Positions 4,949-5,477 of a DNA stretch of 5,477 nucleotides are shown in pieces. The notes beneath the pieces were generated by a model, which saw only the letters and a program-made list of their open reading frames with translations, was not told where the DNA came from and ran no database searches. This DNA is from an uncultured Eubacteriales bacterium (GTDB lineage: Bacteria > Bacillota > Clostridia > Christensenellales > Aristaeellaceae). Both the position numbers and the translations under genes were made by a program. The DNA lies in the NCBI GenBank assembly GCA_900553905.1, contig USFL01000124.1, forward strand, positions 1 to 5,477, given 5' to 3'. Position 1 is the first letter of the stretch. Every line of letters starts with the position of its first letter.

Positions 4949-5477
4949 TTTTGATCTCGGCACAGGATGTGCAAAAGAGCTTCGGCACCCATGAGGTGCT
5001 CAAGGGGGTCAGCTTCAGCCTGCAAAAGGGCGAGAAGATGGGCCTGGTAGGCGTCAACGGCTGCGGCAAGACCACGCTGATGCGCATCATCAGCGGGGAG
5101 GCTGAGGCGGACGGCGGCATGGTGCACAAAAACCGCGACCTGCGCATCGGCTATCTCAGGCAGGTGGACGACATCGCCCTGACCGATACGGTCTGGGAAG
5201 CGCTCCTGCGCGTGTTTGAGCCGGTCATCGCCATGGAAAGGCGGCTGCGCGAGCTGGAAGCCCAGATGGAGCAGAATGCTGACCCCGAGGCCGCCCTGCG
5301 TCTGACGGCCGAATATCAGCGCCTCCTGGATCGCTACAACGAGGCCGAGGGCTACGCCTATGAGGGCGAGATGCTGGGCGTGCTGAATGGCCTTGGCCTC
5401 AAGCCCGACATGCACGGGCGGCAGGTGGGCACCCTCTCCGGCGGCGAGCGCACGCGGCTTTCGCTGGCCAAGCTGCT
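4945..5477 (+). CDS. ABC-F family ATPase, N-terminal part (runs off the window)
   Basis: 177 codons of the first nucleotide-binding domain are present. Walker A is GVNGCGKTT (36-44), the Q-loop glutamine is Q73 in RIGYLRQ, and the signature LSGGE is at 164-168. Walker B lies beyond the window. Between Q-loop and signature is a charged helical stretch (about 95-135) where ABC-F proteins carry the arm that contacts the ribosome. There is no membrane segment, as expected for the soluble, ribosome-acting ABC-F group. The section ending EAEGYAYEGEMLGVLNGLGL resembles YdiF/YheS-type members more than EttA, but the subfamily cannot be settled from half a protein. Family members relieve stalled ribosomes or, in some branches, give antibiotic resistance; nothing here shows resistance. 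The ATG overlaps the upstream TGA (ATGA), with AGGGG at 4930-4934. Confidence 0.93.
   Translation, partial: MILISAQDVQKSFGTHEVLKGVSFSLQKGEKMGLVGVNGCGKTTLMRIISGEAEADGGMVHKNRDLRIGYLRQVDDIALTDTVWEALLRVFEPVIAMERRLRELEAQMEQNADPEAALRLTAEYQRLLDRYNEAEGYAYEGEMLGVLNGLGLKPDMHGRQVGTLSGGERTRLSLAKL

Noticed and set aside
4501..5415. 304-residue open frame on the - strand opposite the DUF6483-like and ABC-F genes
   Set aside because: The + strand encodes an unmistakable Walker A and LSGGE and an ATGA-coupled pair; the - strand product has an unstructured Ser/Ala/Arg-rich half with no recognisable domain.

Overview
The window looks like a GC-rich member of the Bacillota, probably a Clostridia-type gut or environmental bacterium. 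The evidence is the gene order tuf-rpmG-secE-nusG-rplK-rplA, a short SecE with one membrane segment, strong AAGGAGG-type ribosome binding sites, occasional GTG starts, and a DUF6483-like gene next to an ABC-F gene. No rRNA or tRNA gene, CRISPR array, insertion sequence or phage gene was seen.

Positions 1-2537 are a core information-processing block on the + strand. It holds the last codons of tuf (EF-Tu), a GC-rich stem-loop, rpmG (L33), secE, nusG, rplK (L11) and rplA (L1), and ends at a strong intrinsic terminator. These genes cover translation elongation, the 50S subunit, the Sec translocon and transcription elongation/termination. The leaders of rplK and rplA each carry the same folded motif, TGTGG-GA-[stem-loop]-7 nt-CCACA, ending 0-3 nt before the Shine-Dalgarno sequence. 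It resembles the L1-binding site of 23S rRNA. I read both copies as L1 autoregulatory sites, so L1 may repress rplK and its own gene separately.

The usual continuation of this cluster, rplJ-rplL-rpoB-rpoC, is absent. The terminator is followed directly by a convergent gene on the - strand (2538-4145). That gene encodes a polytopic membrane protein resembling GT-C glycosyltransferases, and parts of it are visibly less GC-rich than its neighbours.

Positions 4146-4282 are a divergent intergenic region with back-to-back sigma-70-type promoters. The rightward promoter drives a probable two-gene operon: a 221-residue DUF6483-like protein of unknown function, then an ABC-F ATPase that starts inside the upstream stop codon (ATGA overlap) and runs off the window end. 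I see no clearly new multi-gene system. The duplicated L1 motif, the interrupted ribosomal cluster and the coupled DUF6483/ABC-F pair are the points most worth checking.
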